64,000 nt of DNA from Alphaproteobacteria bacterium (GTDB lineage Bacteria; Pseudomonadota; Alphaproteobacteria; Rhodospirillales; Rhodospirillaceae), in assembly GCA_030604885.1 (NCBI GenBank), contig JAUVUZ010000006.1, positions 62,001-126,000 of the forward strand, given 5' to 3'. Shown piece by piece: positions 36,416 to 45,962 of the stretch; position 1 is the stretch's first letter; each line of letters opens with the position of its first letter. Under the pieces are notes generated by a model. The model saw only the letters and a program-made list of their open reading frames with translations. It did no database searches and was not told the origin of the DNA. Made by a program: the position numbers and the translations under genes.

Positions 36416-37198
36416 TCAGCGGGCGGCGGAGTCGAGGGCGGCGGCGCGGCGGGGCTGGAGGGCGTCGCGGATGCCGTGGGCGAGGGCGGCGGCGACGCAG
36501 TCGTATCCGGCGTCGGTCTGGTGGGTGCCGTCGGGGCCGATCAGGTCGGCGAGGGTCATGGTCCGGGTTTCCACCGCGTCCTGCATCACCCGGTAGCGGT
36601 GGAACAGGCCGAGGCGTTCGTCGGCGGCGACGCGCTCGGTGCGGCGCAGCATGTCGGCGGCGCCCTCGGGGTTGGCGAGGGTGTTGCGGGCGTACTGGAT
36701 ATCCATCAGCACGATGTCGGCGCCGGTCTCCCGCAGGCGCGCCACGCCGCGGCGGATCCACGCCTCGGCGGCGGCGGTGTCGCCCCGGCGCAGCACGGTG
36801 TTGGCGCCCACCTGCCAGATCACCAGGTCGGGCCTTTCGGCCACCACGTCGCGGGCGATGCGCGCCACCATCTGGTCGTCGGTCTCGCCGCCGACGCCCT
36901 TGTTGACCACCACCGCGCGCACCCCCGGCAGCAGCGCGTCGAGATGGGCGGCGAGGCGGGCGGGATAGGCGCGGGCGGGGGCGCTCGCCCCGGCGCCGGA
37001 GGTGGAGGAGGAGCCGAGCGCGACGATCCGCGGCGGCCGCCCCTCGGCGATCGCGGCGGCGACGCGCGGCAGGGGCGCGTGGAGCGCCGCGTGGGCGGTG
37101 GCGACGCAGGCGGCGGGCGGCGGCGGTTCGGCCGCGCGCGCGGGGGCGGTCGCGGCGCAGAGGGCCGCGAGGCCGAGGAACACGATCCTAAGCTTCAC
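36416..37198 (-). CDS. Secreted SGNH/GDSL-family hydrolase
   Basis: A 260-residue hydrolase with a signal peptide ending in APARAAE near residue 22. SGNH blocks are visible: block I as IVALGSSSTSG (catalytic Ser), block II Gly in NKGVGGETDD, block III as WQVGANTV (Asn), and block V as DGTHQTDAGY with the Asp-x-x-His pair. These enzymes cleave esters or acyl groups on lipids or polysaccharides; the substrate is unknown. It lies 67 bases from the ggt gene and is read in the same direction, so the two may be cotranscribed. Confidence 0.85.
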   Translation of the reverse strand: MKLRIVFLGLAALCAATAPARAAEPPPPAACVATAHAALHAPLPRVAAAIAEGRPPRIVALGSSSTSGAGASAPARAYPARLAAHLDALLPGVRAVVVNKGVGGETDDQMVARIARDVVAERPDLVIWQVGANTVLRRGDTAAAEAWIRRGVARLRETGADIVLMDIQYARNTLANPEGAADMLRRTERVAADERLGLFHRYRVMQDAVETRTMTLADLIGPDGTHQTDAGYDCVAAALAHGIRDALQPRRAAALDSAAR

Positions 37199-37265
37199 CA
37201 GACAGCTCCGGAAATCCAGATGTGTCGGGAGTATCGCACGATCCGGTTCCGGAGCAAGCGGATTC

Positions 37266-39020
37266 TCAGTAGCCCACCGCCGCGCCCGCCGGGCGCCGCG
37301 CGTCGTTGGCGCCGTAGAGGAAACCGCGCAGAACCTTGCCCGAGTGCGCCTGGTCGCCGCCCGAGGCCGCCGCCTCCTTCTGCGCCGCGCCGACGCCGCC
37401 CACCTGGATCAGCTCCGCCGCGCCCCACGGCTTCTGCTCGGTGACGGTGTGGCCCATGGATTCGAGGATCTTCACGGTGTCGGGGGAGAGGCCGAAGGGT
37501 TCGGCGTAGAGGGTGTCGGGCAGCCACTGGTGGTGGAAGCGCGGCGCGTCCACCGCTTCCTGCGGCGCCATGCCGTAGTCCACCACGTTGAGGATGGTCT
37601 GGAGAGTGATGGTGATGATGCGCGAGCCGCCCGGGCTGCCGAGCACCAGCAGGGTTTCCCGGTCCTTGGTTACCAGGGTCGGCGACATCGACGACAGCGG
37701 CCGCTTGCCCGGCGCGATGCTGTTGGCCTTGCCCTGCACCAGGCCGTAGAGGTTCTTCACCCCCGGCTTGATGGTGAAGTCGTCCATTTCGTTGTTGAGC
37801 AGGAAGCCGGTGCCGGGGGCCACCACGCCCGCGCCGAACGCGCCGTTGATGGTGTAGGTGACCGCCACCGCGTTGCCCTCCCGGTCCACCACCGAATAGT
37901 GGGTGGTCTCGGGCTTTTCGTGGGGCGGCGTGCCGGGCTGCACCTCGGCCGAGGGGGTGGCCCGGGCCGGGTCGATGCGCTTGCGGATCTCCGCCGCGTA
38001 GTCCTTGGAGAGCAGGCGGTCGAGCGGATTGTTCACGAACGCCGGGTCGCCCAGGTAGGTGTTGCGGTCCATGTAGGCGTGGCGCATCGCCTCCACCATC
38101 AGGTGGACCGAGGCGGCGGAGCGGAAGCCCATCGCCTTGATGTCGTAGCCTTCGAGGACGTTGAGAATCTGGCAGATGGTGGTGCCGCCGGAGGAGGGCG
38201 GCGGCGCCGAGATCACCGCGTGGCCGCGATAGGTGCAGGTGAGCGGCTGGCTTTCGGCAACCTTGTAGTCGGCGAAATCCGCCTCGGTGAGCAGGCCGCC
38301 GTGGGCGGCGCTCGCCGCCGCCACCTTGGCGGCGATCGGGCCGCGGTAGAAGGCGTCCGGCCCGCCCTTGGCGATCGCTTCGAGGGTGGCGGCGAGATCG
38401 GGCTGCGTCAGCCGGTCGCCGGGGCGGAAGCGGGAGCCGTCGGCCTGGAGGAAGATCGCCTTCGCGCCCGGGTCCTTGGCCAGCGCGTCGGCCTTGGCGT
38501 CGAGGATGTCGGTATCCGCCCGACCGAGGACGAAGCCCTCGCGCGCCAGGCGGATCGCCTCCGCCATCACCTCGGCGCGGGGGCGGGAGCCGTAGCGTTC
38601 GAGGGCGTAGTCGAGGCCCGCCACCGTGCCCGGCACCCCGGCGGCGAGGTAGCCGTCGAGGGAGAGGCCCTTCACCGGGTTGCCCTCGGCGTCGAGGTAC
38701 ATCGTCTCGGTGGCGCGGCCCGGCGCGGTCTCGCGGAAGTTGATGAACGCCTCCCGGCCGTTGGCCATGCGCAGGGTCATGAAGCCGCCGCCGCCGATGT
38801 TGCCGCAGCAGGGGTTCACCACCGCCAGGGCGTAGCCCACCGCCACCGCCGCGTCCACCGCGTTGCCGCCCGCCTTCAGCACCGCCACGCCCGCCTCGGA
38901 GGCGAGGCGCTGGGAGCTGACCACCATGCCGTTCGCGGCCTCCACCGCAGGCTGCGAGGCGCCGAGGGCGGCGGAGGGCAGAAGGGCGAGGGCGATCGCG
39001 AAGGCCGTGCGGAGGGTCAT
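37266..39020 (-). CDS. ggt: Gamma-glutamyltransferase/glutathione hydrolase
   Basis: A 584-residue periplasmic Ntn hydrolase that removes gamma-glutamyl groups from glutathione. A signal peptide ends in SAALGASQ. Self-cleavage before Thr372 in KPETTHYSVVD makes the small subunit. Other active-site signatures are GGNAVDAAVAVGYALAVVNP, the substrate Arg in NFRETAPGRAT, NNEMDDF, SSMSPTLV and GSPGGSRI. It probably supplies cysteinyl-glycine and glutamate from external glutathione, in line with the GsiABCD importer at 14.5-19.8 kb. It lies 4 bases after the tctA stop, which suggests readthrough from the tct operon. Confidence 0.95.
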   Translation of the reverse strand: MTLRTAFAIALALLPSAALGASQPAVEAANGMVVSSQRLASEAGVAVLKAGGNAVDAAVAVGYALAVVNPCCGNIGGGGFMTLRMANGREAFINFRETAPGRATETMYLDAEGNPVKGLSLDGYLAAGVPGTVAGLDYALERYGSRPRAEVMAEAIRLAREGFVLGRADTDILDAKADALAKDPGAKAIFLQADGSRFRPGDRLTQPDLAATLEAIAKGGPDAFYRGPIAAKVAAASAAHGGLLTEADFADYKVAESQPLTCTYRGHAVISAPPPSSGGTTICQILNVLEGYDIKAMGFRSAASVHLMVEAMRHAYMDRNTYLGDPAFVNNPLDRLLSKDYAAEIRKRIDPARATPSAEVQPGTPPHEKPETTHYSVVDREGNAVAVTYTINGAFGAGVVAPGTGFLLNNEMDDFTIKPGVKNLYGLVQGKANSIAPGKRPLSSMSPTLVTKDRETLLVLGSPGGSRIITITLQTILNVVDYGMAPQEAVDAPRFHHQWLPDTLYAEPFGLSPDTVKILESMGHTVTEQKPWGAAELIQVGGVGAAQKEAAASGGDQAHSGKVLRGFLYGANDARRPAGAAVGY

Positions 39021-39024
39021 GGGG

Positions 39025-40515
39025 TCACACCTGCGTCAGTTTGCGATGGCGCTTGAGCGCGTAGATCAGCGAGATCGCCGCCAGCACCAGGAAGGCGAGC
39101 GAGATCGGCTGGGTGACGAAGATCATCGGCGAGCCGTTGGCGATGGTGAGCGAGTTGCGGAACGCCTGCTCGGTCATGCCGCCGAGGATCAGCGCCAGCA
39201 CCAGCGGCGGGATCGGGATCGACAGGCGCGAGAGCATGTAGCCGCCGAGCGCGCTCACCGACACCAGGACGAAATCGAAGTTGGCGTAGTTGAGGAAATA
39301 GGTGCCCATGTAGGCGAGGCCGACGATCATCGGCAGCATGATCCGCTGCGGCGTCTTCAACAGCTGCACCAGCGGCACCGCCAGCGGCAGGTTGATGAGC
39401 AGCAGGACGATGTTGCCCGCCAGCATCGAGGCGATCACGCCCCAGGCGATCTCGGGGTGTTGCTCGAACAGGATCGGCCCGGGCCGCACCCCCAGCATCA
39501 TCAGCGCGCCCAGCATCACCGCGGCGGTGCCCGAGCCGGGAATGCCGAGGGTGAGCAGCGGCACCAGCGCGCCGCACGAGCAGGCGTTGTTGGCGGATTC
39601 CGGCCCGGCGAGGCCCTCCACCGCGCCCTTGCCGAACTCCTCCGGCTTGCGGCTGAAGGATTTCTCGATGGCGTAGGAGAGGAAGGTGGCGATGGTGCCG
39701 CCCGCGCCCGGCAGCACGCCGATGAAGAACCCGAGCGGCCCGCCGCGCAGGATCGGCTTCCACGAGCGCTTGAAGTCCTCGCCGGTCATCCACACCCGGC
39801 CGATCGACTTGGCGTCCACGTCGTAGCGCAGGTCGAGGGAGGAGAAGTTCTTGAACACCTCGGCGATGGCGTAGAAGCCGATCATGATCACCAGGAAGTC
39901 GATGCCGTCCTGCAGCGCCTCGATCCCCATGGTGAAGCGGATCGCGCCCGACTGGCCGTCGATGCCGATGGTGGCGAGCATGAAGCCGAAGCCCATGGCG
40001 AGGAAGCCCTTCACCACGCTGCCCTCGGAGAGGGTGATGGTGGCGGTGAGGGCGAACAGCATCAGCGAGAACTTTTCCGCCGGGCCGAATTTCAGCGCCA
40101 TCTCGGCCACCGGCGCGGTGAAGAAGATCAGGAAGACCATGCCGACGATGCCGCCGACGAACGAGGCGATCGCCGAGGTGGCGAGGGCGCTGCCCGCCCG
40201 GCCCTGCTTCGCCATCGGGTAGCCGTCGAAGCAGGAGACGATCGCCGAGGCGTCGCCGGGGGTGTTGATCATGATCGAGGCGCGGGAGCCGCCGAACATC
40301 GCGCCGTAATACACCGAGGCCATGGTGATAAGGGCGGTGGCCGGGTTCATGCCGTAGGTGAGCGGGATCAGCACCGCTACGCCGGTGGCCGGGCCGAGGC
40401 CGGGCAGCATGCCGATGATGGTGCCGAGCAGCCCGCCGATCACCAGCCACATCAGGTTGACCGGTTGCAGCGCCACCTCGAAGCCGAGCCCGAGATTGTG
40501 GAGAATCGCATCCAT
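39025..40515 (-). CDS. tctA: Tripartite tricarboxylate transporter large membrane subunit TctA
   Basis: A 496-residue membrane protein with about 11-12 helices. The family signature GTIIGMLPGLGPATGVAVLIPLTYG lies near residue 31-55, with a second copy-like GVLPGAGGTIATFLSYAIEKS near 265, and ASIMINTPGDASAIVSCFDGYPMAKQG after the first. TctA forms the sodium- or proton-driven path for carboxylates with TctB and the periplasmic TctC. It is second to last in the leftward tctC-tctB-tctA-ggt set. Confidence 0.93.
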   Translation of the reverse strand: MDAILHNLGLGFEVALQPVNLMWLVIGGLLGTIIGMLPGLGPATGVAVLIPLTYGMNPATALITMASVYYGAMFGGSRASIMINTPGDASAIVSCFDGYPMAKQGRAGSALATSAIASFVGGIVGMVFLIFFTAPVAEMALKFGPAEKFSLMLFALTATITLSEGSVVKGFLAMGFGFMLATIGIDGQSGAIRFTMGIEALQDGIDFLVIMIGFYAIAEVFKNFSSLDLRYDVDAKSIGRVWMTGEDFKRSWKPILRGGPLGFFIGVLPGAGGTIATFLSYAIEKSFSRKPEEFGKGAVEGLAGPESANNACSCGALVPLLTLGIPGSGTAAVMLGALMMLGVRPGPILFEQHPEIAWGVIASMLAGNIVLLLINLPLAVPLVQLLKTPQRIMLPMIVGLAYMGTYFLNYANFDFVLVSVSALGGYMLSRLSIPIPPLVLALILGGMTEQAFRNSLTIANGSPMIFVTQPISLAFLVLAAISLIYALKRHRKLTQV

Positions 40516-40531
40516 GGTTCCGGACTCCGGG

Positions 40532-41005
40532 TCAGAAGGGCAGCACGTCGCCGAGCAGGCCGCGCGGCAGGCTGAGGTTGAGCACCACCGCGAACACCAC
40601 GAAGGTGACGAGCGAGAAGATCGCGGCGATGAGGAGGTTCTGGCCGTGCTTGCGGGCGTTGATGAGCGAGCAGACGCCGACCATGAACAGGAACGTGGCG
40701 ATCAGATAGCCGAGGGTGTCGAGCGCCAGCCCGTAGGCGATGCCGAGCACCATGATCGCGAGGATCCGCAGCCACAGCACCGGATCGCTGGAAAAGCCCC
40801 AGGTGAAGGGCACCCGCTCGGGCGCGCGCAGGTCCTTGGCGACGAGAATGCCGCCGGAGACGATCACGATCGCCGCCACGAGAAACGGAAACGCACGCGG
40901 CCCGATCTGGTCGCCCGCTTCGTAGACCGGCACCATGAACGCGCCGATCAGATACGCGATGCCGAGCACCACTGCGAGGATGCCGGCGGTGAGGTTCTTG
41001 GTCAT
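40532..41005 (-). CDS. tctB: Tripartite tricarboxylate transporter small membrane subunit TctB
   Basis: A 157-residue protein with four hydrophobic helices. It has the family pattern with GPRAFPFLVAAIVIVSGGIL near residue 35-55 and ALDTLGYLIATFLFM in the second half. TctB is the small, poorly conserved partner of TctA. It lies 16 bases upstream of tctA and 58 downstream of the tctC gene. Confidence 0.88.
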   Translation of the reverse strand: MTKNLTAGILAVVLGIAYLIGAFMVPVYEAGDQIGPRAFPFLVAAIVIVSGGILVAKDLRAPERVPFTWGFSSDPVLWLRILAIMVLGIAYGLALDTLGYLIATFLFMVGVCSLINARKHGQNLLIAAIFSLVTFVVFAVVLNLSLPRGLLGDVLPF

Positions 41006-41063
41006 CTGGTTCCTCCCCCCAAGGACGTTGCGGCACGGGGAGGCCCCGCGCCGCGCCGTGTCG

Positions 41064-42053
41064 TCATTTCGCCAGGCCGACGTCCTTGAGCGTGCTGCTC
41101 ATCAGCTCGGTCTGCTCGGCGAGGAAGGCCGCGTGCTGCTCGGAGTTCTGGTAGAAGAGCTCCCATTGCAGGTTTTCGAGCGCCTTTTTCCAGGTCGGCG
41201 TCTCCACCATCTTGGCGAGGGTCTTGTCCCAATACGCCTTCTGCTCCGCCGAGAGGCCGGGGGCGGCGATCAGGCCGCGCCAGTGCGGGAAGACGAAGTC
41301 GATGCCCTGTTCCTTCCAGGTCGGCACGTCGGGAATCTCGTTCTCCCGCTGCGGCGACGAGACGCCGAGGAGGCGGAGCTTGCCCGCCTTCACCTGCTCC
41401 AGGGTCTCGCCCAGGCTGATGGTGATCGCCTGGATGTGCCCGCCCAGGAGCGCCGGAATCTGCTCCGCCGCGGTGGCGGGGTAGACCACGAACTTCACCG
41501 CCTTCGGGTCGCCGCCGAACGCCTTGGTGAGGGTGAGGAACTGGATGTGGTCGTCGTTGCCGAGCGCCGGGCCGACGCCGATGTGCATGCTCTCGGGCTT
41601 GGCCTTGAGGGCCTCGAAGAACGATTTGCCGTCCTTCCACGGCGCGTCGGCGCGCACCGCCACCACCTCCCACTCGGTCATCAGGGCCGCAATGGGGGTG
41701 AAGCTCTTGTAGGTGAGCTCGCTCTTGCCGAGCAGGTTGTTCTGGATCAGCAGCGGCGAGGTGGCGGCGAGGAACTCGCCCTGGCCTTCCTTGCCCTTGA
41801 GGTAGTTCCAGCCGGTGGCGCCGCCGCCGCCCGGCTTGTTGGAAACGATGATCGGGCGGGAGACCAGTTTTTCCTCGGTGAGGGTCTTCTGTATCGTCCG
41901 CGCCAGCAGATCCCATCCGCCGCCCGGCCCTGCGGGCGCGATGATCTCGATCGGCCGCTGCGGTTCCCAGTCCTTGGCGAAGGCCGCCAGCGGGGACGCG
42001 GCCACCGCCGTTGCCAGCACCGCGCCACCCAACGCACGCGAAATGCGGTTCAT
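41064..42053 (-). CDS. tctC: Tripartite tricarboxylate transporter binding protein TctC
   Basis: A 329-residue periplasmic binding protein. The signal peptide ends in PLAAFAKDW. The Bug family regions RPIEIIAPAGPGGGWDLLART and SNKPGGGGATGWNYL are present. The start is taken at ATG 42053 with GGAGG nine bases before; a GTG nine bases upstream overlaps that site and is less likely. It heads the tctCBA operon, so unlike the lone binding protein at 30.2 kb it has its membrane partners. The carboxylate bound is not known. Confidence 0.9.
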   Translation of the reverse strand: MNRISRALGGAVLATAVAASPLAAFAKDWEPQRPIEIIAPAGPGGGWDLLARTIQKTLTEEKLVSRPIIVSNKPGGGGATGWNYLKGKEGQGEFLAATSPLLIQNNLLGKSELTYKSFTPIAALMTEWEVVAVRADAPWKDGKSFFEALKAKPESMHIGVGPALGNDDHIQFLTLTKAFGGDPKAVKFVVYPATAAEQIPALLGGHIQAITISLGETLEQVKAGKLRLLGVSSPQRENEIPDVPTWKEQGIDFVFPHWRGLIAAPGLSAEQKAYWDKTLAKMVETPTWKKALENLQWELFYQNSEQHAAFLAEQTELMSSTLKDVGLAK

Positions 42054-42248
42054 TCGTTCCACCCTCCGAAAATCGGATCAATTTTTTGATACGCGGGGAC
42101 TATCCAACCGACATGGGCATTGCCGCCGCGTTTCCAATCGCCTGAGGCGAATGGGGCGCAATTTTCCGCGCGCCCGGCGCGCCTTGCGGCGCGCGCGGGA
42201 GGCTGCGATGCTGGGGGGAAAAGGACCCGGGCGGAGGAGGAGGAAACG

Positions 42249-42632
42249 ATGCCGCGCACCATCGCGCTGAAGCGCCTCGCGGGGGATTACGGCGTCGCCC
42301 GCCTCGCCGCCGACGCGCCGATCCCGCCGTGGGCCGACGGCCCCGGCTTCGTCGCGATCGCGCGCACCGACGACGAGCTGTCGGTGACCTGCCGTGCCGA
42401 GCGGATTCCGCCCGGGGTGCGGGCCGACCGCGACTGGATCTGCTGGAAGTTCGCAGGCCCCTTCGCCTTCGACGAGGCGGGCATCCTGCTCGCGGTGGTG
42501 CGCCCGCTGTCGGAGGCGGGCTTGGGCGTCTACGTCGTCTCCAGCTACGACACCGATCACCTGCTGCTGAAATCCGCCGCCGCCCCGGAGGCCGAAGCTT
42601 TGCTCACGGCGGCGGGGCACCGGCTCGACTAA
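42249..42632 (+). CDS. ACT-domain protein
   Basis: A 127-residue protein with two ACT-like halves. The second has FAFDEAGILLAVVRPLSEAGLGVYVVSSYDTDHLLL, the glycine-containing loop typical of ligand-binding ACT domains of the CASTOR-like type. There is no catalytic domain, so it probably binds an amino acid and regulates something else; the partner is unknown. Start ATG 42249 has GGAGGAGG upstream. It is divergent from tctC, and its end overlaps the end of the cinA-like gene by four bases. Confidence 0.78.
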   Translation: MPRTIALKRLAGDYGVARLAADAPIPPWADGPGFVAIARTDDELSVTCRAERIPPGVRADRDWICWKFAGPFAFDEAGILLAVVRPLSEAGLGVYVVSSYDTDHLLLKSAAAPEAEALLTAAGHRLD

Positions 42633-43384
42633 TTCGTCGCCGCCGGGTCGGATTCCTCGGGGTCGAGGCCGAGGGCGCGGAACATCGCGGCGACCTTGTC
42701 CATCGCCGCGTCGAGGTCGGCCTTGTCGGTGGAGCGGCCGACGATGCACACGCCGATGCGCTCGCCCAGGCCGAAGGGATAGCTGCCGAGGTCGACGCCC
42801 GGGTGCTCGGCCTGGATCTCGGCGAGGCGCTGGGCGAGGTCGCCCTCGCGGGCATCCGCCGAGATCGCGCGGGAGAGCACCGGGTCGCCGCCCGACAGCG
42901 TGTGGGCGATGGCGTCGAACATCGCGCGCATGATGCTCGGCACCCCGGCCATCACGTGGACGTTCTCCATGCGGAAGCCCGGCGCCGCCGACACCGGGTT
43001 GGGGATCAGGCTGGCGCCCTCGGGGGTCATCGCCATGCGCAGGCGGGCGGCGTTGACGGTGTCGCCGTAATAGGCCTCGAGGATGCGCTTCGCCTCCGGG
43101 TGGAGGGTCCAGGCGACGCCGAACGCCTTGGCGACGCTGGCGGCGGTGATGTCGTCGTGGGTGGGGCCGATGCCGCCGGTGGTGAAGACGTAGGTGAAAC
43201 GCGCCCGCGCGTCGTTCACCGCCGCGACGATGCGTTCCTCCACGTCCGGGATCACCATCGCCTCGCCCACGGGAATGCCGAGCTGGCTCAGGCGCTTGGC
43301 GAGGAAGGGCAGGTTCTCGTCCTTGATCCGCCCGGAGAGGATCTCGTTGCCGATCAGGATGACGCAGGCGGAAGGCTGGGACAC
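42629..43384 (-). CDS. CinA-like molybdopterin-binding-domain protein
   Basis: A 251-residue protein with a MoaB/MogA-like (MoCF) domain. LIGNEILSGRIKDEN opens it, and VFTTGGIGPTHDDITAASVAKAF near residue 70 is the family signature. This is the N-terminal part of CinA without the C-terminal deamidase domain. Such stand-alone proteins have nucleotide-recycling or unknown roles, and a Moco function should not be assumed. The start is GTG 43384 with GAGGAG upstream. It lies 17 bases after the mutT stop on the same strand. Confidence 0.85.
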   Translation of the reverse strand: MSQPSACVILIGNEILSGRIKDENLPFLAKRLSQLGIPVGEAMVIPDVEERIVAAVNDARARFTYVFTTGGIGPTHDDITAASVAKAFGVAWTLHPEAKRILEAYYGDTVNAARLRMAMTPEGASLIPNPVSAAPGFRMENVHVMAGVPSIMRAMFDAIAHTLSGGDPVLSRAISADAREGDLAQRLAEIQAEHPGVDLGSYPFGLGERIGVCIVGRSTDKADLDAAMDKVAAMFRALGLDPEESDPAATN

Positions 43385-43401
43385 GGGCGGAACTCCTCGG
43401 T

Positions 43402-43890
43402 TCAAGACAGCGCGTCGCAGATCGGCGCGATCAGCGGCAGGTCGGCGGGCGGCATCGGGTAGTCCTTGAGCCGGTTGGGCTTGACCCAGGACAGGCCCTG
43501 GCCCTCGCGCCCACGGGGGAACCCCTCCCAGGTGCGGATCAGGAACACCGGCATCAACAGGTGGAAGCTCTCGTAGGCGTGGGAGGCGAAGGTGAGCGGC
43601 AGCAGGCAGGCGGGCCGCACCGCGATCCCCAGCTCTTCCTCCAGCTCGCGGATCAGCGCCAGCTCCGGCGGTTCGCCCGGGTCCACCTTGCCGCCGGGGA
43701 ACTCCCACAGCCCGGCCATGCTCTTGCCCTCGGGCCGCTGCGCCAGAAGCACGCGGCCGTCCGCGTCCGCCAGCACCGCCGCCGCCACCAGCACCAGCGG
43801 CAGCCCCGGAACCAGGCGCGGCCCCGGGGCGAGGCGGCAGCCGCCGCAGTCGTCAGGAGCGGTAGTCGGCGTTGATGCTGATGTAGTCAT
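43402..43890 (-). CDS. mutT: NUDIX hydrolase MutT (8-oxo-dGTP diphosphatase)
   Basis: A 162-residue Nudix enzyme that probably cleans the nucleotide pool of 8-oxo-dGTP. The Nudix box GGKVDPGEPPELALIRELEEELGI (shown only to family length, GX5EX7REUXEEXGU) is complete near residues 67-89. WEFPGGKVDPGE and the C-terminal WVKPNRLKDYPMPPAD are MutT-like. The N-terminal 30 residues are longer than in E. coli MutT and rich in Thr, Pro and Cys. The gene overlaps the 3' end of argJ by 38 bases, a linkage seen in other alphaproteobacteria. Confidence 0.9.
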   Translation of the reverse strand: MTTSASTPTTAPDDCGGCRLAPGPRLVPGLPLVLVAAAVLADADGRVLLAQRPEGKSMAGLWEFPGGKVDPGEPPELALIRELEEELGIAVRPACLLPLTFASHAYESFHLLMPVFLIRTWEGFPRGREGQGLSWVKPNRLKDYPMPPADLPLIAPICDALS

Positions 43891-45085
43891 GGGTGAGATC
43901 GCAGGTCCATACCGTCGCCTTGCCGCGGCCGACGCCCACGTCCACGGCGATGTCGATGTTCTGGGTTTTGAAATGGGCGGCCACCGGGGTTTCGTCGTAG
44001 CCCGGCACCGCCGCGCCCTCGGCCGCCACCGGCACGCCGCCGATGACGATCCTGAGCTTGTCGCGGTCGGCCTTTTCGCCCGACTTGCCGACGGCGGCGA
44101 TGACGCGGCCCCAGTTGGCGTCCTCGCCCGCGATCGCGGTCTTCACCAGCGGCGAGTTGGCGACCGCGAGGCCGATCTTGCGCGCCGCCGCGTTGCTGGC
44201 CGCGCCGGTCACGGTGATGGCGACGAACTTGGTGGCGCCCTCGCCGTCCTTGACGATCTGCTGGGCGAGGTCGATCAAAAGGCCGTCGAGGGCCTTGCGG
44301 AATTTCCGCAGCGCCGGGTCGGAGGCCTTCGCCACCGGCGCATTCCCGGCCTTGCGGGTGGCCACCAGCAGCAGGGTGTCGGAGGTGGAGGTGTCGCTGT
44401 CGACGGTGATGCAGTTGTAGGACTTGTCGGCCCCCGCCTTCAGCAGCTCCTGCAGCACCGGGGCGGGCAGGTCGGCGTCGGTGAAGACGAAGTTGAGGGT
44501 CGTCGCCATGTCCGGCGCGATCATCCCCGAACCCTTGCCGAAGCCCGCGATCGTCACCGGCACGCCGCCGATCTCGGTGGTTACCGAGGCGGCCTTGGGG
44601 AAGGTGTCGGTGGTCATGATCGCGCGCGCCGCCGCCTCCCACGCGTCGGCCGAGAGGGCGGCCTTCGCCTCCGGCAGCTTGGCGACGATCTTCGAGGCGT
44701 CGAGCGGCACGCCGATGGTGCCGGTGGAGGCGATGAACACTTCCTCGGCCTTGCATCCGAACGCCTTGGCGGCGCCCGCCGCGGTCTCCTCGACCGCGGC
44801 GACGCCCGCCTTGCCGGTGAAGGCGTTGGCGTTGCCCGAGTTGCACACGATCACCCGCGCGGTTTCCCCCTTCAGCGCCTCGCGGCACCAGTCCACCGGC
44901 GCCGAGCGCGTCTTGGAACGGGTGAACACGCCCGCCACCGCCGATCCGGCGGGCACCTCGGCGACCATCAGGTCGGGGCGCCCGGCGTAGCGCAGGCCGG
45001 TGTTGGCGGTGGCGAAGCGCACCCCCGCGACCGGCGTGAGGGTGGGGAAGGCGGCGGGGGCGAGGGGGGAAACCTTGGTGCTCAT
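43853..45085 (-). CDS. argJ: Bifunctional glutamate N-acetyltransferase/amino-acid acetyltransferase ArgJ
   Basis: ArgJ recycles the acetyl group between N-acetylornithine and glutamate in arginine synthesis. The 410-residue proenzyme self-cleaves before the Thr of MTTDTFPK (about residue 190). GNANAFTGKAG, EVFIASTGTIGVPL, DSDTSTSDTLLL and GEDANWGRVIAAVG are family signatures. The start ATG follows GAGGACCCT; the open frame extends into the next gene. It is followed by mutT and cinA-like and preceded by a parvulin, all read leftwards. Confidence 0.95.
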   Translation of the reverse strand: MSTKVSPLAPAAFPTLTPVAGVRFATANTGLRYAGRPDLMVAEVPAGSAVAGVFTRSKTRSAPVDWCREALKGETARVIVCNSGNANAFTGKAGVAAVEETAAGAAKAFGCKAEEVFIASTGTIGVPLDASKIVAKLPEAKAALSADAWEAAARAIMTTDTFPKAASVTTEIGGVPVTIAGFGKGSGMIAPDMATTLNFVFTDADLPAPVLQELLKAGADKSYNCITVDSDTSTSDTLLLVATRKAGNAPVAKASDPALRKFRKALDGLLIDLAQQIVKDGEGATKFVAITVTGAASNAAARKIGLAVANSPLVKTAIAGEDANWGRVIAAVGKSGEKADRDKLRIVIGGVPVAAEGAAVPGYDETPVAAHFKTQNIDIAVDVGVGRGKATVWTCDLTHDYISINADYRS

Positions 45086-45113
45086 GGCAGGGTCCTCGGG
45101 ATTGCGTTCGGGA

Positions 45114-45962
45114 TCAGGGCTTGACCGGCTTGCCTTCCAGGTCGAAACGCTTGACCTGGGCGTGCTCGCGCAGGCCCTTGACGATCTCCATGGCGATTTC
45201 ACCCGCGGCCTGCTCGCGCAGCTGCGGCTTGATCTCCTCGAGGGTCGGCACCGGCGCGGTGCGGCGGTCCTCGACCTTGATCACGTGCCAGCCGAACTGG
45301 GTCTTCACCGGCTCCTTGCTCACCTCGCCCGGCTTCATCGCGAAGGCGGCCTCGGCGAACGGCTGCACCATGTCGGAGGCCTTGAAGTAGCCGAGGTCGC
45401 CGCCCGAACCGGCCGACGGACCGGTGGACTTCTCCTTCGCCACCGCGGTGAAGTCGGCGCCCTTGGCGATCTGGTCGATCACCGCCTTCGCCTCCTTCTC
45501 GGTCTGGAGCAGGATGTGGCGGGCGTGGACCTCTTCCTCCGGCGGGTTGGCCTTCACCCACTCGTCGTAGACGGTCTTGATCTGGGCGTCGGTGAGCTTC
45601 TTGTCGATCTCGCGGGTGAGGTAGACCGAGCGGAGAATCTGGCGCTCGGCGGCCTTGACGTTGCGCTCCACCACCGGGTCCTTGGCGAGGCCCTGCTTCT
45701 TCGCCTCGGCGGCGACGAGGGTGAGGTCGATGACGTTGTCCAGCAGCGCGTCGTACACATGCTCCAGCGGCACGTCCTTGAGATACGGCACCGCGGCGCG
45801 GATCTGCTCCAGCGCCGAGCGGTGGATCTGCTCGCCGTTGACCACCGCGACCACCGGGTCGTCGGCGGCGCGCGCGGACTGCGGCAGCGCGAGGCCAAGG
45901 CAAAGGGCGGCGGCGATCGCCAAACCGGCGGTCTGGGACTTCAACAGCGAGGTGACGCTCAT
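45114..45962 (-). CDS. Periplasmic parvulin-type peptidyl-prolyl isomerase
   Basis: A 282-residue exported folding factor of the PrsA/SurA type. A signal peptide ends in QSARAADD (about residue 35). An N-terminal SurA-like helical chaperone part (VVAVVNGEQIHRS) precedes a parvulin domain from about 145 to 240, with HARHILLQTEKEA, SAGSGGDLGYFKASDMVQPFAEAAF and FGWHVIKVEDRR. ATG 45962 is chosen; a TTG nine bases earlier is possible, and the ribosome site is weak. It lies 28 bases upstream of argJ. Confidence 0.9.
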   Translation of the reverse strand: MSVTSLLKSQTAGLAIAAALCLGLALPQSARAADDPVVAVVNGEQIHRSALEQIRAAVPYLKDVPLEHVYDALLDNVIDLTLVAAEAKKQGLAKDPVVERNVKAAERQILRSVYLTREIDKKLTDAQIKTVYDEWVKANPPEEEVHARHILLQTEKEAKAVIDQIAKGADFTAVAKEKSTGPSAGSGGDLGYFKASDMVQPFAEAAFAMKPGEVSKEPVKTQFGWHVIKVEDRRTAPVPTLEEIKPQLREQAAGEIAMEIVKGLREHAQVKRFDLEGKPVKP